Source: Lentzea albidocapillata (GTDB taxonomy: Bacteria > Actinomycetota > Actinomycetes > Mycobacteriales > Pseudonocardiaceae). From it: 64,000 bases of DNA. A model generated the notes under the pieces. That model was not told the origin of the DNA. It did no database searches and saw only the letters and a program-made list of their open reading frames with translations. Positions 11,172 to 19,407 of this stretch are shown in pieces. The translations under genes were made by a program, and so were the position numbers. Positions within the stretch are counted from its first letter, which is position 1. Every line of letters begins with the position of its first letter. The stretch covers positions 248,001 to 312,000 of the forward strand of contig NZ_JOEA01000013.1 in NCBI RefSeq assembly GCF_000719115.1. Direction: 5' to 3'.

Positions 11172-12098
11172 CTAGACCGCGCAGTTCAGCGTGCCACTCC
11201 GGAGCGCGTGACTGCTCGTGTTGTCGTCGTCCGACCAGAGAACGACCTTCTTGCCGTTCACGCAGCTCGGCGAGATCGCGAAACCCTCGAGGTTCACGTT
11301 CGGCAGCGTCGACGGCCGGTTGTACGTCGCCGTGGCCTTGAACTTGCCGCTGCTGATGGCGAGCGTCGTCGCCCGGCCGCTGCAGTGGTTGTCGCAGAGG
11401 CTCCACAGCTTGCTGCCGTCGAACTCCAGGTCCATGACCTGGCTCTGCCCGCTCGCGAACCTGCTCAGCAACTTGGCGCTGGATCCCTGCAGGGCGTACA
11501 CGTACACCTCACCGGTGGCCTCCAGCCCGACGAAGAACAACCCGCTGCCGTGACCGGGGTAGTCAGCGGGGTTGTAGGTCCTGCCGCTGTCGTCCTTGAA
11601 GCCGTTCCGCGTGAGGAACGAGTCCGGCACCCACGAGATGGCCTCGGGCCCGTCGTTGGGGTCGACCTCGGGCATGCCGCCGAGTTCCCACTCGGCGACC
11701 GCGTTGCTGCCGGTGCCGTACTTGAGGATCTTCGGCGCGCTCACGTCACCGTCGTTGTTGTCGCGCTCGACAGCCACGAAGAGCCCGTCCGGAGTGCTCA
11801 CGACCCCTTCGGCGTCGGGGTCACCCTGCCCGTCCGCGAACTTGAGCGACCGCTTCTGGTCGACCTTCCACGTGCTTCCGCTCGGCACGAGCCGGTACAG
11901 CGTGGAGGGCCCGTTCTTGACCGCCCACACGACACCCGGACTCTCGAACGACAGCCCGCTCAGGTTCTTGCCGAAGACGTTCGTCCCGTCCGCGTACTTC
12001 GTGGCGGAGTCACCCGGCCACGACGTCGCCGCGCCCGCCGGAAGGCCGGTCAACCCGAGCACGAGGACCATGAACACGCCGATCACCTTGATGCGCAA
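11172..12098 (-). CDS. secreted beta-propeller-like protein (phytase/esterase-like repeat)
   Basis: A 308-residue exported protein. The signal peptide is RIKVIGVFMVLVLGLTGLPA ending at GAA. The body has propeller-like strands: LSGLSFESPGVVWAVKNGPS, DPDAEGVVSTPDGLFVAVER, GPEAISWVPDSF, MDLEFDGSKLWSLCDNHC, which recall the esterase-like-activity-of-phytase and SdiA-regulated propellers. Two disulfides are likely (CDNHC; CVNG..LNC). TTG 12098 was chosen because GAAGGGG lies 8-9 nt before it and it gives a clean signal peptide. Enzymatic activity is not established. Confidence 0.72.
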   Translation of the reverse strand: MRIKVIGVFMVLVLGLTGLPAGAATSWPGDSATKYADGTNVFGKNLSGLSFESPGVVWAVKNGPSTLYRLVPSGSTWKVDQKRSLKFADGQGDPDAEGVVSTPDGLFVAVERDNNDGDVSAPKILKYGTGSNAVAEWELGGMPEVDPNDGPEAISWVPDSFLTRNGFKDDSGRTYNPADYPGHGSGLFFVGLEATGEVYVYALQGSSAKLLSRFASGQSQVMDLEFDGSKLWSLCDNHCSGRATTLAISSGKFKATATYNRPSTLPNVNLEGFAISPSCVNGKKVVLWSDDDNTSSHALRSGTLNCAV

Positions 12099-12189
12099 CG
12101 CAAACGCCCCTTCTCTCACGAGGCAGCAAGATCGCACCTCGCGCAGACTGGCGGCGGACGTCCAGTGCACCAGACGATGAACAGCCGTG

Positions 12190-12756
12190 CTACTTCTTGG
12201 CGGCGGCCTTCGCGGCCTTCTTGAAGTCGCGGACCTCCAGCAACGACGCCTGATCGCGCACGTCGGCGACGCTACGTCGGCTTCCCTCGTCCCCGTAGTG
12301 CCCGGCCGCCGCACGCCACCCCTCGGGCGTGACGCCGAACTGTTTGCCCAGAAGTGCAAGGAAGATCCTGGCCTTCTGCTCCCCGAACCCAGGCAACGCC
12401 TTGAGCCGCTTCAACACCGCGGCCCCGTCCCCGTCGGCCCAGATCCGCGTGACGTCGCCGTCATAGGTCTCGACGACGAACTGCGACAGCGCCTGCACCC
12501 GCTTGGCCATCGAACCGGGGAACCGGTGCACGGCGGGCGGCGTGGCCATGACGGTGGCGAAGGCCTCGGGGTCGGCCTCGGCGATGCGGCGCACGTCCAG
12601 GCCGCCCATGCGGTCGGCGAGGACCTTGGGGCCGGAGAACGCCTTCTCCATCGGGATCTGCTGGTCCAGCAACATTCCTGTGAGCAGGGCGAACATGTCC
12701 GACGCGAGGAGTGCGTCCGCGTCGGGGTTCTGTGCGAGGCACACCGTGCGGGTCAT
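12190..12756 (-). CDS. HhH-GPD-type base excision repair protein
   Basis: A 188-residue protein of the HhH-GPD glycosylase superfamily in its short actinobacterial form. MLLDQQIPMEKAFSGP is the family N-terminal signature, and LKALPGFGEQKARIFLALLG is the helix-hairpin-helix. The usual catalytic Lys of bifunctional enzymes is not evident, so it may be monofunctional. A Lys/Ala-rich tail (FKKAAKAAAKK) may aid DNA contact. It probably removes damaged bases, but the lesion is unknown. Confidence 0.82.
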   Translation of the reverse strand: MTRTVCLAQNPDADALLASDMFALLTGMLLDQQIPMEKAFSGPKVLADRMGGLDVRRIAEADPEAFATVMATPPAVHRFPGSMAKRVQALSQFVVETYDGDVTRIWADGDGAAVLKRLKALPGFGEQKARIFLALLGKQFGVTPEGWRAAAGHYGDEGSRRSVADVRDQASLLEVRDFKKAAKAAAKK

Positions 12757-12838
12757 GGCGGAAAGGATGTCATGACCGGCGCAAGATCGCCGGTGGCGGT
12801 CCCCGGTGGCGGGCGATGACGTTGTGCGGAAATAGCGG

Positions 12839-12868
12839 TGGCCGCCCGCAGAAATGTGCGGGCGGCCA
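12839..12868 (-). terminator. hairpin terminator after the ricin-type lectin gene
   Basis: A 12-bp perfect stem (TGGCCGCCCGCA with its complement) and a 6-nt loop lie 22 bp beyond the lectin stop codon. A T4 run follows on the + strand, so it could also stop rightward transcripts. Confidence 0.75.
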
Positions 12869-12889
12869 TTTTACGTGTACTTCAGATCA

Positions 12890-13534
12890 TCAGATCCACT
12901 TGTAGAGCGAGAACAGCTGGTTGGCCTCGCCGTGGCAGTCCCACTGCAGGAATCCGGTGCCATTCACGATGCCGCCGTGGTCGGTGTCGAGGCACTTGCC
13001 GGTGGCGCGGTTCTTGAACATGATCGGGCCGTTGTAGGTCTCCGGGTCGACGCCGGCGGGCAGCACGACCTCCCACTGCTGGTTCGTGTCGTTGTGGCAG
13101 CTCCACTGGATCACGTGGGATCCGTTGACGGGAGCGCTGCCGGACAGGTCGAGGCACTTGCCGGAGTTGGCGTTGATGAACATCGCGGTGCCGTACTGGG
13201 TGCCGGTGCCCGCGACCCAGACAGGGGCCCACTTCTGGTTGTTCGTGCCGTAGCAGTCGAACAGGATGGCGCGCGCGCCGTTGTCCACGGAGTTCCAGGC
13301 GATGTCCGCGCAGCGGTCCACAGTGGAGCCGTAGTTGACGTCGGTCGTCTTCGGGATGATCGCGGTCCAGACGGCCTCGCTCGCCGCGCCGATCCTGGAC
13401 TGGGCCTGCGTGCCCACGCCCGGCAGGTCGTACGGCTCGAACTTCGGTGCGGCCGAGGCCGGCGCGGTCACGATCGACATCAGGGCGGCGCCTGCCGCAA
13501 TGGCAACAGAAAATCTGCGAATGACGTTCTTCAC
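12890..13534 (-). CDS. secreted ricin-type beta-trefoil lectin domain protein
   Basis: A 214-residue exported protein. The signal peptide covers residues 1-28 (IRRFSVAIAAGAALMSIVTA, cut at ASA). The mature part is one ricin-B-type trefoil with three Q-x-W-like repeats: NQKWAPVW, NQQWEVV and a degenerate NQLFSLY, plus GKCLDLSG and GKCLDTDHGG sugar-site motifs. It has no catalytic domain, so it is likely a free carbohydrate-binding protein. A GGGGGA ribosome site precedes the GTG start. Confidence 0.88.
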   Translation of the reverse strand: MKNVIRRFSVAIAAGAALMSIVTAPASAAPKFEPYDLPGVGTQAQSRIGAASEAVWTAIIPKTTDVNYGSTVDRCADIAWNSVDNGARAILFDCYGTNNQKWAPVWVAGTGTQYGTAMFINANSGKCLDLSGSAPVNGSHVIQWSCHNDTNQQWEVVLPAGVDPETYNGPIMFKNRATGKCLDTDHGGIVNGTGFLQWDCHGEANQLFSLYKWI

Positions 13535-13696
13535 TTCGAATCCCCCATGTATGTGCGACTGAAATAGTCCATGGGAGGGCGTTCCCCGACGCCAACCTGC
13601 TCCCCCAGGAACAATGCCAATCTTTCAGGCCGTCAGTCGTCAGTCAAGGGTCTTTTTGTCTTAATCAGGCCGGTTGTTCGTGAGGCGTGAAACGAG

Positions 13697-14812
13697 TCAG
13701 GCGCCGGCGACGCGGACTTCCGAGACCACCTGGCGCACGAGGATGCGCAATGCCTCGCGGTCGACGGTGGCCGGATCGTCGGCCAGCCAGTCGCCGATCT
13801 CGCTGACGAACTGCTCGGGGGTCATCGGCGGTATCTCGAAGTCGAGGTCGTCGTCGCACGTGACCTCGCCGGCGCGGCTCGGGTAGACGAGCAGGGCGCC
13901 GCGGACCTCCAGCCACGGCAGGAGCTCGGCGAAGCGTTCGACGCTCTCGAGCAGCTGGGTGCCCCCGCCGCGGAACGGGTGGCCGTTGCGCCAGAGTTCG
14001 CCGTCCTCGTCGCAGTAGTAGTGGCCGGGGAGCCACGACTTCGACTCGATGAGGACCAGGCGGCGGCCGCAGAGCAGGGCGTGGTCGATGTCCGTGAAGA
14101 CCGACCCGGGCCAGGCGAGGCCGTGGAAGATGCGCACGCCCGGTAGCTGGGTCATGTACTCCGTGAGCAGTCCGGCGGTCAGCCGTTCGCGTCTGTTTTC
14201 ACCCGGACGGCCGAAAATCGTGTTCCCGTCGTACTCACCGGCGAACGCCCGTTCGGCCCGCGCGACCGTCATGTAGCGGCGCACCAACCGGAACGCCCCG
14301 TAGCCGGCGCCCGCCACGAGCGGCAGCCAGACGGCGAGCAGCAGCGGCGACAGGGTCATCGTCAGCGGGATGAGCAGGACGAACCATCCGCCGATCGCGG
14401 CCGCCGCGGGGGCGTGGCCGAGGCCGGTGGCGGGGACGTACCGGACGCGCGCGCCGAGGTCGATGCGGTGCCACCACTCCGTCGAACCGAGGTCGACACG
14501 GGGGCGCGGTGCCCTGTAGGTCGGGTCGTCGCCGAAGTCGCGCAGCCTGCCCGTGTGGCCTGTTCTACGAGGTCGCGGCCGTGTCTGCGGCCGCACCACG
14601 GAGGGTGCCCGGAGAGTCGGGCGGTCGTAGTCGGCGCGCCGGGCCGGGTCCTTCAGTGTCTCGTAGGCCTCCTGGAGCAGGCGGAAGCCGCCAGACGTCC
14701 CACCCGCGTCGGGGTGCATGACCTTGGCGAGAGAGCGGTAAGCCGACTTGATCTCCGAGGCGCTGGCGCCCCGGTCGACACCGAGCAGCTCGTAGTAGTC
14801 GATCCCTGGCAC
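13697..14812 (-). CDS. J-domain protein with membrane helices and a NERD nuclease-like domain
   Basis: A 371-residue fusion. Residues 1-63 are a J domain with the HPD motif at 33-35 (KVMHPDAGG), which stimulates DnaK ATPase. A basic linker follows, then two helices around 130-175 (AIGGWFVLLIPLTMTLSPLL; VWLPLVAGAGYGAFRLV). Residues about 200-320 match the nuclease-related NERD domain: GENRRERLTAGLL, FTDIDHALLCGRRLVLIESK (acidic and Lys active-site-like residues), HYYCDEDGELWRNG. No G/F or zinc domain of classical DnaJ is present. DNA cleavage is unproven; see findings. Confidence 0.85.
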   Translation of the reverse strand: MPGIDYYELLGVDRGASASEIKSAYRSLAKVMHPDAGGTSGGFRLLQEAYETLKDPARRADYDRPTLRAPSVVRPQTRPRPRRTGHTGRLRDFGDDPTYRAPRPRVDLGSTEWWHRIDLGARVRYVPATGLGHAPAAAAIGGWFVLLIPLTMTLSPLLLAVWLPLVAGAGYGAFRLVRRYMTVARAERAFAGEYDGNTIFGRPGENRRERLTAGLLTEYMTQLPGVRIFHGLAWPGSVFTDIDHALLCGRRLVLIESKSWLPGHYYCDEDGELWRNGHPFRGGGTQLLESVERFAELLPWLEVRGALLVYPSRAGEVTCDDDLDFEIPPMTPEQFVSEIGDWLADDPATVDREALRILVRQVVSEVRVAGA

Positions 14813-14919
14813 GACACCGTCCAGTTCGGGGTTGGTCCGTGAACCTTATTGGGTCCAACACTTTCGCAGGGCATACGGCCCGGACTTCCCCGACTAGTGT
14901 GAGAGACGCGGTGGCAATG

Positions 14920-14995
14920 GGGCCTGTAGCGCAGTGGTCGACGCGCCCTCCTGAACGGAGGAGGGAGAACGCCGGTTCGAATCCGGCCGGTCCCG
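14920..14995 (+). tRNA. tRNA-like gene with aberrant anticodon loop
   Basis: A 76-nt cloverleaf: acceptor GGGCCTG pairs with CGGTCCC (one C-T mismatch, one G-T pair), discriminator G; D stem GCGC/GCGC; anticodon stem CCTCC/GGAGG; 6-nt variable region; perfect T stem GCCGG/CCGGC with loop TTCGAAT. The anticodon loop is TGAACGGA, eight nucleotides, with no U at position 33, so the anticodon is undefined (AAC or ACG by position). No encoded CCA. It is either an unusual functional tRNA or a decayed one. It is transcribed divergently from the J-domain gene. Confidence 0.6.
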
Positions 14996-15101
14996 CTCTC
15001 AGGGGATCTCTGTTCGCGGAGACCGCGAACCACGCCGGGTCCTCACCACCACACGTCCTATGTGGACGGTGTGTCGAACATCTGAGATGCGACTGCGCTG
15101 A

Positions 15102-15136
15102 AACCCGTGGCCAGGCACCGAGTCCGGCCACGGGTT
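15102..15136. terminator. hairpin between the tRNA-like gene and the DUF2690 gene
   Basis: An 11-bp perfect stem AACCCGTGGCC / GGCCACGGGTT with a 13-nt loop lies in the convergent gap. It can end transcripts from both sides. Confidence 0.7.
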
Positions 15137-15144
15137 CCACTAGA

Positions 15145-15606
15145 TCAGCAGCCGCTCGACTTGACGATCACTTCCCACGCGGAGTCGGCGTCCCAGTCCG
15201 CGTAACCGATCGCGCAGCTGCTCCCCGGCGAATAGACCATGTTTCCGTAGTGCCGGCCGGCGGTCGGCTTCGCGTCGTAACGAACGATCTTGTTCCGCCC
15301 GCCGTCCCACACCGACAGCTCCAGGCTGGGAGGTCCGCCCGCGTAGTTCGGCACCTCGATCCAGTTCGTCCTGCACCCGCTGGAGTAGTAGAGGATGAAC
15401 GTGCCCCTCGCGGTCGCCTTCTCGCCCGCCTTACTCCTGGTCGCCCCGCAGCCGCTGTCGTACGGGTCCTTGCTGTCGCAGCCGGCGCCGGTGCACGTGG
15501 CAGCGGCCGATATCGGTGCGGCGCTCGCACCCGCCGTGACACCGCCGAGCAGCGCGATGGACAGGCCGACGGCCGCAGCAGCGCCGGCCAGCAACTTCTT
15601 CGCCAT
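15145..15606 (-). CDS. secreted DUF2690 protein
   Basis: A 153-residue exported protein. The signal peptide (AKKLLAGAAAAVGLSIALLG ... AGASAAP) is followed by the DUF2690 pattern: TCTGAGCDSKDPYDSGCGAT, ARGTFILYYSSGC, TNWIEVPN, and a distal Ser-Cys-Ala-Ile-Gly segment, with six cysteines likely paired. The family is common in streptomycetes and relatives and has no known function. The ATG was chosen for the clean signal peptide. Confidence 0.82.
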   Translation of the reverse strand: MAKKLLAGAAAAVGLSIALLGGVTAGASAAPISAAATCTGAGCDSKDPYDSGCGATRSKAGEKATARGTFILYYSSGCRTNWIEVPNYAGGPPSLELSVWDGGRNKIVRYDAKPTAGRHYGNMVYSPGSSCAIGYADWDADSAWEVIVKSSGC

Positions 15607-15746
15607 GTGAACAGCTCCCCGTGAATGGTCGAATTCCCCCCGCGACGTGCGATCCGTCGCAGGGGAATGCTGTTCGCGCGGGCTTGCGGGGATGTTGCCG
15701 AAAGCTTGAATCCGCGGTTGACCTGGGAAGATGGCAGGATGTCCTG

Positions 15747-16118
15747 GTGGACGCGCTCGAACACCTGCGCCGCCTCTGTCTCGCGCTGCCAGAGGTGACC
15801 GAACGCCTGAGCCATGGCGAGCCGACCTGGTTCGTCCGCGGCAAGAAGACCTTCGTGACGTCAGCCGACCACCACCACGACGACCGCACGGCGTTCTGGT
15901 GTGCGGCGGGCCCTGGTGTGCAGGAAACGCTCGTCGCGCAGGCGCCGGAGAAGTACTTCCGTCCGCCCTACGTCGGTCATCGAGGCTGGCTCGGTGTGTA
16001 CCTCGACGTCCCACTCGACTGGGACGTCCTCGCCGATCTTGTCGAGGACGCCTATCGGGTGATTGCCCCGAAGACGTTGGTCGCGCAACTCGACGCTTCA
16101 AGTTGCCGACCCGACTGA
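15747..16118 (+). CDS. MmcQ/YjbR family protein
   Basis: A 123-residue protein with the MmcQ/YjbR (CyaY-like fold) layout: LCLALPEVTERLSHGEPTWF, RGKKTFVTSADHHHDDRTAFW, a hydrophobic middle, and YRVIAPKTLVAQL at the end. The family is described as DNA-binding from structural work, without a defined role. GTG 15747 was chosen because the family start lies there and GCAGGA sits 9-10 nt upstream. Confidence 0.85.
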   Translation: MDALEHLRRLCLALPEVTERLSHGEPTWFVRGKKTFVTSADHHHDDRTAFWCAAGPGVQETLVAQAPEKYFRPPYVGHRGWLGVYLDVPLDWDVLADLVEDAYRVIAPKTLVAQLDASSCRPD

Positions 16119-16138
16119 CCTGTCGCAGTCTTCCGCGC

Positions 16139-16399
16139 ATGGCGACCTGTGACGTCTGTGGCAACGAATACTGGATGGCCTTCGAGGTGCGCACCGTCGG
16201 CGGGGGTGTGCACACGTTCGACAGCTTCGAGTGCGCGATCCAACGGCTGGCGCCGCGCTGCGAGCACTGCGACTGCCGCGTGATCGGGCACGGCGTGGAG
16301 GTGGAGGGCAAGTTCTTCTGCTGCGCCCACTGCGCGCGCATGGGCTCGGCCGACCTGGGCGCGATGATCCGCGACACCGTCGGCGCCCATCCGGGCTGA
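16139..16399 (+). CDS. small Cys-rich putative metal-binding protein
   Basis: An 86-residue protein with nine cysteines in zinc-knuckle patterns: CDVCGNEY near residue 4, then CEHCDC and FFCCAHCAR near the end, with histidines between. The second half resembles bacterial metallothionein tails (CxxCxC ... CCxxCA) and treble-clef zinc ribbons. The first CxxC block reads like DUF2256-type small zinc proteins. No defined family is assigned; zinc binding is a fair inference. It starts 20 bp after the MmcQ gene and may be cotranscribed. Confidence 0.75.
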   Translation: MATCDVCGNEYWMAFEVRTVGGGVHTFDSFECAIQRLAPRCEHCDCRVIGHGVEVEGKFFCCAHCARMGSADLGAMIRDTVGAHPG

Positions 16400-16435
16400 T
16401 CGGAACTCCGCCCGCCGCAGACTCGTTGGTCTGGC

Positions 16436-16906
16436 GTGAAGACCTGGGGATATGCGGCGGCGACGTGGTGTGCGCTGTTCGCCGCGCTGCACGTCTACTG
16501 GGCGCTGGGCGGCTCCGCCGGACTGGCGGAGTCGGCCGGCGCGGACCTGGCCGCGCAACGGCCGGCCTGGTTCGTGCTGGGCGGTCTTTGGGGCGTGGCG
16601 GCGGTGCTCCTCGTCGGCGCCTGGCTCTGCCTCGACCTCACACGGCGATGGCGGCGGGTGCTCGTGCTGCTCGGCGGCGCGGTTCTCCTGCTCAGAGGTC
16701 TTGCGGTCGAGGTCGCGTTGCTGACCACCGACCTGCCGCAGCAGGTGGGCGAGCGGCAGGCCCGTTGGAGTCTTCTGCTCTGGAATCCCTGGTTCGTGCT
16801 CGGCGGCGTGCTGCTGCTCGGCGCTTACTGGAGCAGGAGGTCCAGGTTGAGCGGCACGGGCGGCGGCAACGGGTCCGTGCCCGCCCGGAACGCTTCGAGC
16901 AGGTAG
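16436..16906 (+). CDS. DUF3995 integral membrane protein
   Basis: A 156-residue protein with four hydrophobic helices (first at YAAATWCALFAALHVYWALG; last at WFVLGGVLLLGAYW) and the DUF3995 features HVYWALGG and PWFVLGG. Its function is unknown. The GTG start is 36 bp after the small Cys-rich gene. The C-terminal 20 residues are polar and rich in Gly/Ser/Arg. Confidence 0.8.
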   Translation: MKTWGYAAATWCALFAALHVYWALGGSAGLAESAGADLAAQRPAWFVLGGLWGVAAVLLVGAWLCLDLTRRWRRVLVLLGGAVLLLRGLAVEVALLTTDLPQQVGERQARWSLLLWNPWFVLGGVLLLGAYWSRRSRLSGTGGGNGSVPARNASSR

Positions 16907-16927
16907 GCGACCAGGCGCCAGACTACG

Positions 16928-17272
16928 GTGAAACGCATGAGGGTTCAGGGATCGATGGTGCGCCGGGTCAACAAGTGGATCGTCGGACTGCGCGACGCGC
17001 CGCTCGTGGGGAAACTCGTGCGCAAGGGGCTCACGGTCGTGACGTACACGGGCAGGCGATCCGGTCGCACGATCAGCACACCCGTTGGCTACCAACGCAA
17101 AGGTGACATCGTCGAGATCCGCGTGATGATGCCGGACGCCAAGGTGTGGTGGCGCAACTTCGAAGGCGAGGGCGGTCCGTTGACGCTTGAGCTCGATGGT
17201 ACGGAGAAGACCGGACACGCCACTTCGCACCGCGACGACAAGGGTCGTGTCACGGTGCGAGTGCAGCTGTAG
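16928..17272 (+). CDS. deazaflavin-dependent nitroreductase/quinone reductase family protein
   Basis: A 114-residue protein of the DUF385 (Ddn-like) split-beta-barrel family, which binds F420 and reduces quinones or nitro compounds. Visible motifs are TYTGRRSGRTISTPVGYQR and VWWRNFEGEGGPLTLEL. It is slightly shorter than Ddn itself and lacks a long N-terminal membrane segment. Coenzyme F420 can be made in this organism, since fbiC lies about 12 kb away. ATG 16937 is an alternative start. Confidence 0.85.
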   Translation: MKRMRVQGSMVRRVNKWIVGLRDAPLVGKLVRKGLTVVTYTGRRSGRTISTPVGYQRKGDIVEIRVMMPDAKVWWRNFEGEGGPLTLELDGTEKTGHATSHRDDKGRVTVRVQL

Positions 17273-17277
17273 AAGCC

Positions 17278-17853
17278 TTACGCGGCAAGGCGTCGACGCT
17301 CCAGGAACGCCGCCACCAGGTAGGCGCCGCCACCCAGCACGGCCAGCGTGCCGAAGAAACCGGCTCCCGGGATGAACAGCGTCGCGGCGGCGACCAGCAT
17401 GAGCCAGGTGCCCAGGTTGTAGTGCAGGGCGTTGCCGCGGATCGCGCCCTCGGCGATGTAGATCAGGCCGACGACGATGGTCGAGCCGGCGGGCCACAGC
17501 ACGGTCTGCAGTTCCGGCTTGTCGAACACCGTGCTCAGGCCGGTGACCGCCAACGCCAGAGCGGTGAAGCCGGTGATCCAGGCCGTGCCGACCAGCTTCT
17601 CGGCTCGTCGTCGCGCTTCCGGAGCGGCTTTCTGGGCCCGCAGCGACGCGGTCATGGCGAAGACCGTGCCGGCGACGAGGCCGGTGGCGAGCAACCCGAT
17701 CGGCAGCCACGCCGGCATCAGGACCGCGCCGGACTTGGAGAGCAGCGCGGCGCCGTGGCCGAAGACGTAGGCGAACGCGAAACCCAGATAGGCGGCGCGG
17801 TTGTCGACCTCGGTGGACGCGACGGTGGTGGCGCGGACAGCGGTGGCGTTCAT
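17278..17853 (-). CDS. integral membrane protein, unknown family
   Basis: A 191-residue protein with six hydrophobic helices (GFAFAYVFGHGAALL; WLPIGLLATGLVAGTVFAM; TAWITGFTALALAVTG; STIVVGLIYIAEGAI; LGTWLMLVAAATLFIPG; GTLAVLGGGAYLVAAFL). I do not recognise a family. It follows a tetR gene on the same strand with a 25-bp gap, so it is probably the last gene of the dehydrogenase-tetR unit and under the same control. Confidence 0.7.
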   Translation of the reverse strand: MNATAVRATTVASTEVDNRAAYLGFAFAYVFGHGAALLSKSGAVLMPAWLPIGLLATGLVAGTVFAMTASLRAQKAAPEARRRAEKLVGTAWITGFTALALAVTGLSTVFDKPELQTVLWPAGSTIVVGLIYIAEGAIRGNALHYNLGTWLMLVAAATLFIPGAGFFGTLAVLGGGAYLVAAFLERRRLAA

Positions 17854-17878
17854 GGTGGGGACTCCCGGGAAGTCGAGT

Positions 17879-18337
17879 TCAGATGAGTGAGGTGATCAGG
17901 CGTGGTGCGATGACGACGAACTGGGCCGAGCGGCGGATCGAGGCGCGCTGGTCGGCGAGGCCGTGCAGGCCTAGCCAGAACGTCACGGCGCGGTCGGGGT
18001 CCGGGAGGACCCGCGTGAACAGCCGCAGTGCCTGCGAGGAGAGATCGGCCGCACCGAACATCACGCGGTAGCGGCGGGGGTGCAGAACGGCGAAGTCCAG
18101 GTAGGCGAGGCCGGCCGCGTAAGCGTCGGGTGCGTCGAGCACGACGGCTTCGAGTTCGCGGAAGGCCGCGTGACACATGGCCAGCAAGATCGACGGTGCG
18201 CCGGAGAACTGCTGGTAGATCGACGAGGTGGGCACGTCCGCCTCGCGGGACACGGCCCGCAGCGTCACGGCGTGGTCCCGGTCGACCAGGGCGGTCGCCG
18301 CCGCCACGATCGTCTGGCGGCAGCCCGGCCGGCTCAC
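17879..18337 (-). CDS. TetR-family regulator (WHG domain)
   Basis: A 152-residue regulator, short because the HTH starts almost at once: TIVAAATALVDRDHAVTLRA then VSREADVPTSSIYQQFSGAP is the recognition region. The C-terminal domain carries LAYLDFAVLHPRRYRVMFGA, the WHG-type motif shared with the TetR gene at 19477. The GTG start overlaps the stop of the dehydrogenase gene (GTGA), so the regulator is translated with its likely target. It may be a paralogue of the 19477 regulator with a changed or lost DNA target. Confidence 0.85.
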   Translation of the reverse strand: MSRPGCRQTIVAAATALVDRDHAVTLRAVSREADVPTSSIYQQFSGAPSILLAMCHAAFRELEAVVLDAPDAYAAGLAYLDFAVLHPRRYRVMFGAADLSSQALRLFTRVLPDPDRAVTFWLGLHGLADQRASIRRSAQFVVIAPRLITSLI

Positions 18338-19383
18338 GGCTCCGGGACGATGACGACCTTGCCCAGTACGGTCCGCGACTCGGCCAGCGCCAGCGCGGCG
18401 CCCGCCTCCGACAACGGGACGCGCGCGGCGATCTGCGGCGTCAGCACGCTGGCCTTGACCAGCGCGAACACCTGCGTGAGGTCCTCGGCCAGGCGGGCGC
18501 GGAACGCGGCGGCACGGAAGCGCTTGCCGGCCCAGAAGTTGTAGAACCCCGCGCGCCTGCCGTTGGGCAGCAGGTTCCACAGCATCAGCCGGCCGAACAG
18601 CTTGAGCACCGGCAGCATCGCGTTGCCAGGCTCGTCCTTCGTGGCGGCCGAACCGTAGTTGACCAGCGCGCCACCGCGGCGCAGCAGCCGCCAGGAGTCG
18701 TGCAGGGCGGGGCCACCGACGTGGTCGAACACGGCGTCCACCCCTTCGGGCGCCAGCTCGCGGATGTGGGCGTACATGTTCGGGTCGCGGTAGTCGACGG
18801 GGATCGCGCCGAGCTCGCGCACCGCGTCGTGGTGGCGGGCGGAGGCCGTGCCGATCACCTTGATGCCGGCGTGGCGGGCGAGCTGCACCAGCGTCGAGCC
18901 GACGCCGCCGTTCGCCCCCAGCACGACGATCGTGTCGCCGCGCTCGACCTTCGCCGTGCGGTACATCATCTGCCACGCCGTGACGCCGTTGACCACGACG
19001 GTCTCGGCGGCGGCCGCGTCCACGCCGTCCGGCACGGGCACCAGGTCGGCGGCCTCGACGATCAGGTGGCTCGCCCACGCGCCGACCTTGGTGACCGCGG
19101 CGAACCGGTGTCCCCGCAGGTCGCGGTCGACGCCGGGCCCGGTTCCGACCACGGTGCCGACGACGTCGTAACCGGGCACGAACGGGAACGCCGGCTGGTC
19201 GTAGTACTTGCCCAGGCGCATCTGCTGCTCGGCGAACGAGACGCCCGTGGCGTCCATCCGCAGGACGACCTGGCCCTCACCCGGCGCGGGCAGGTCGCGG
19301 ACCTGGACGTGCAGGCCGGCGGGCTCGACCACACCCGGCAGGACGATCTCGGTGGCGCGGGTGGTGGTGGTCGTGGCGTTCAT
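18334..19383 (-). CDS. zinc-independent quinone-oxidoreductase-like dehydrogenase (MDR family)
   Basis: A 349-residue NADPH-dependent medium-chain reductase. The N-terminal part has LRMDATGVSFAEQQMRLGKY and PFVPGYDVVGTVVGTG; the cofactor site is VLGANGGVGSTLVQLARHAG. The zinc ligands of alcohol dehydrogenases are absent, as in the zeta-crystallin branch. Likely substrates are quinones or enones. The ATG follows GAGGAGCC. Upstream is a TTGCGA/TTAGCT promoter overlapped by a 28-bp palindrome (separate entries), pointing to control by the divergent TetR protein. Confidence 0.9.
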   Translation of the reverse strand: MNATTTTTRATEIVLPGVVEPAGLHVQVRDLPAPGEGQVVLRMDATGVSFAEQQMRLGKYYDQPAFPFVPGYDVVGTVVGTGPGVDRDLRGHRFAAVTKVGAWASHLIVEAADLVPVPDGVDAAAAETVVVNGVTAWQMMYRTAKVERGDTIVVLGANGGVGSTLVQLARHAGIKVIGTASARHHDAVRELGAIPVDYRDPNMYAHIRELAPEGVDAVFDHVGGPALHDSWRLLRRGGALVNYGSAATKDEPGNAMLPVLKLFGRLMLWNLLPNGRRAGFYNFWAGKRFRAAAFRARLAEDLTQVFALVKASVLTPQIAARVPLSEAGAALALAESRTVLGKVVIVPEP

Positions 19384-19407
19384 CGTGGCTCCTCGGTCTC
19401 GGCTGTG

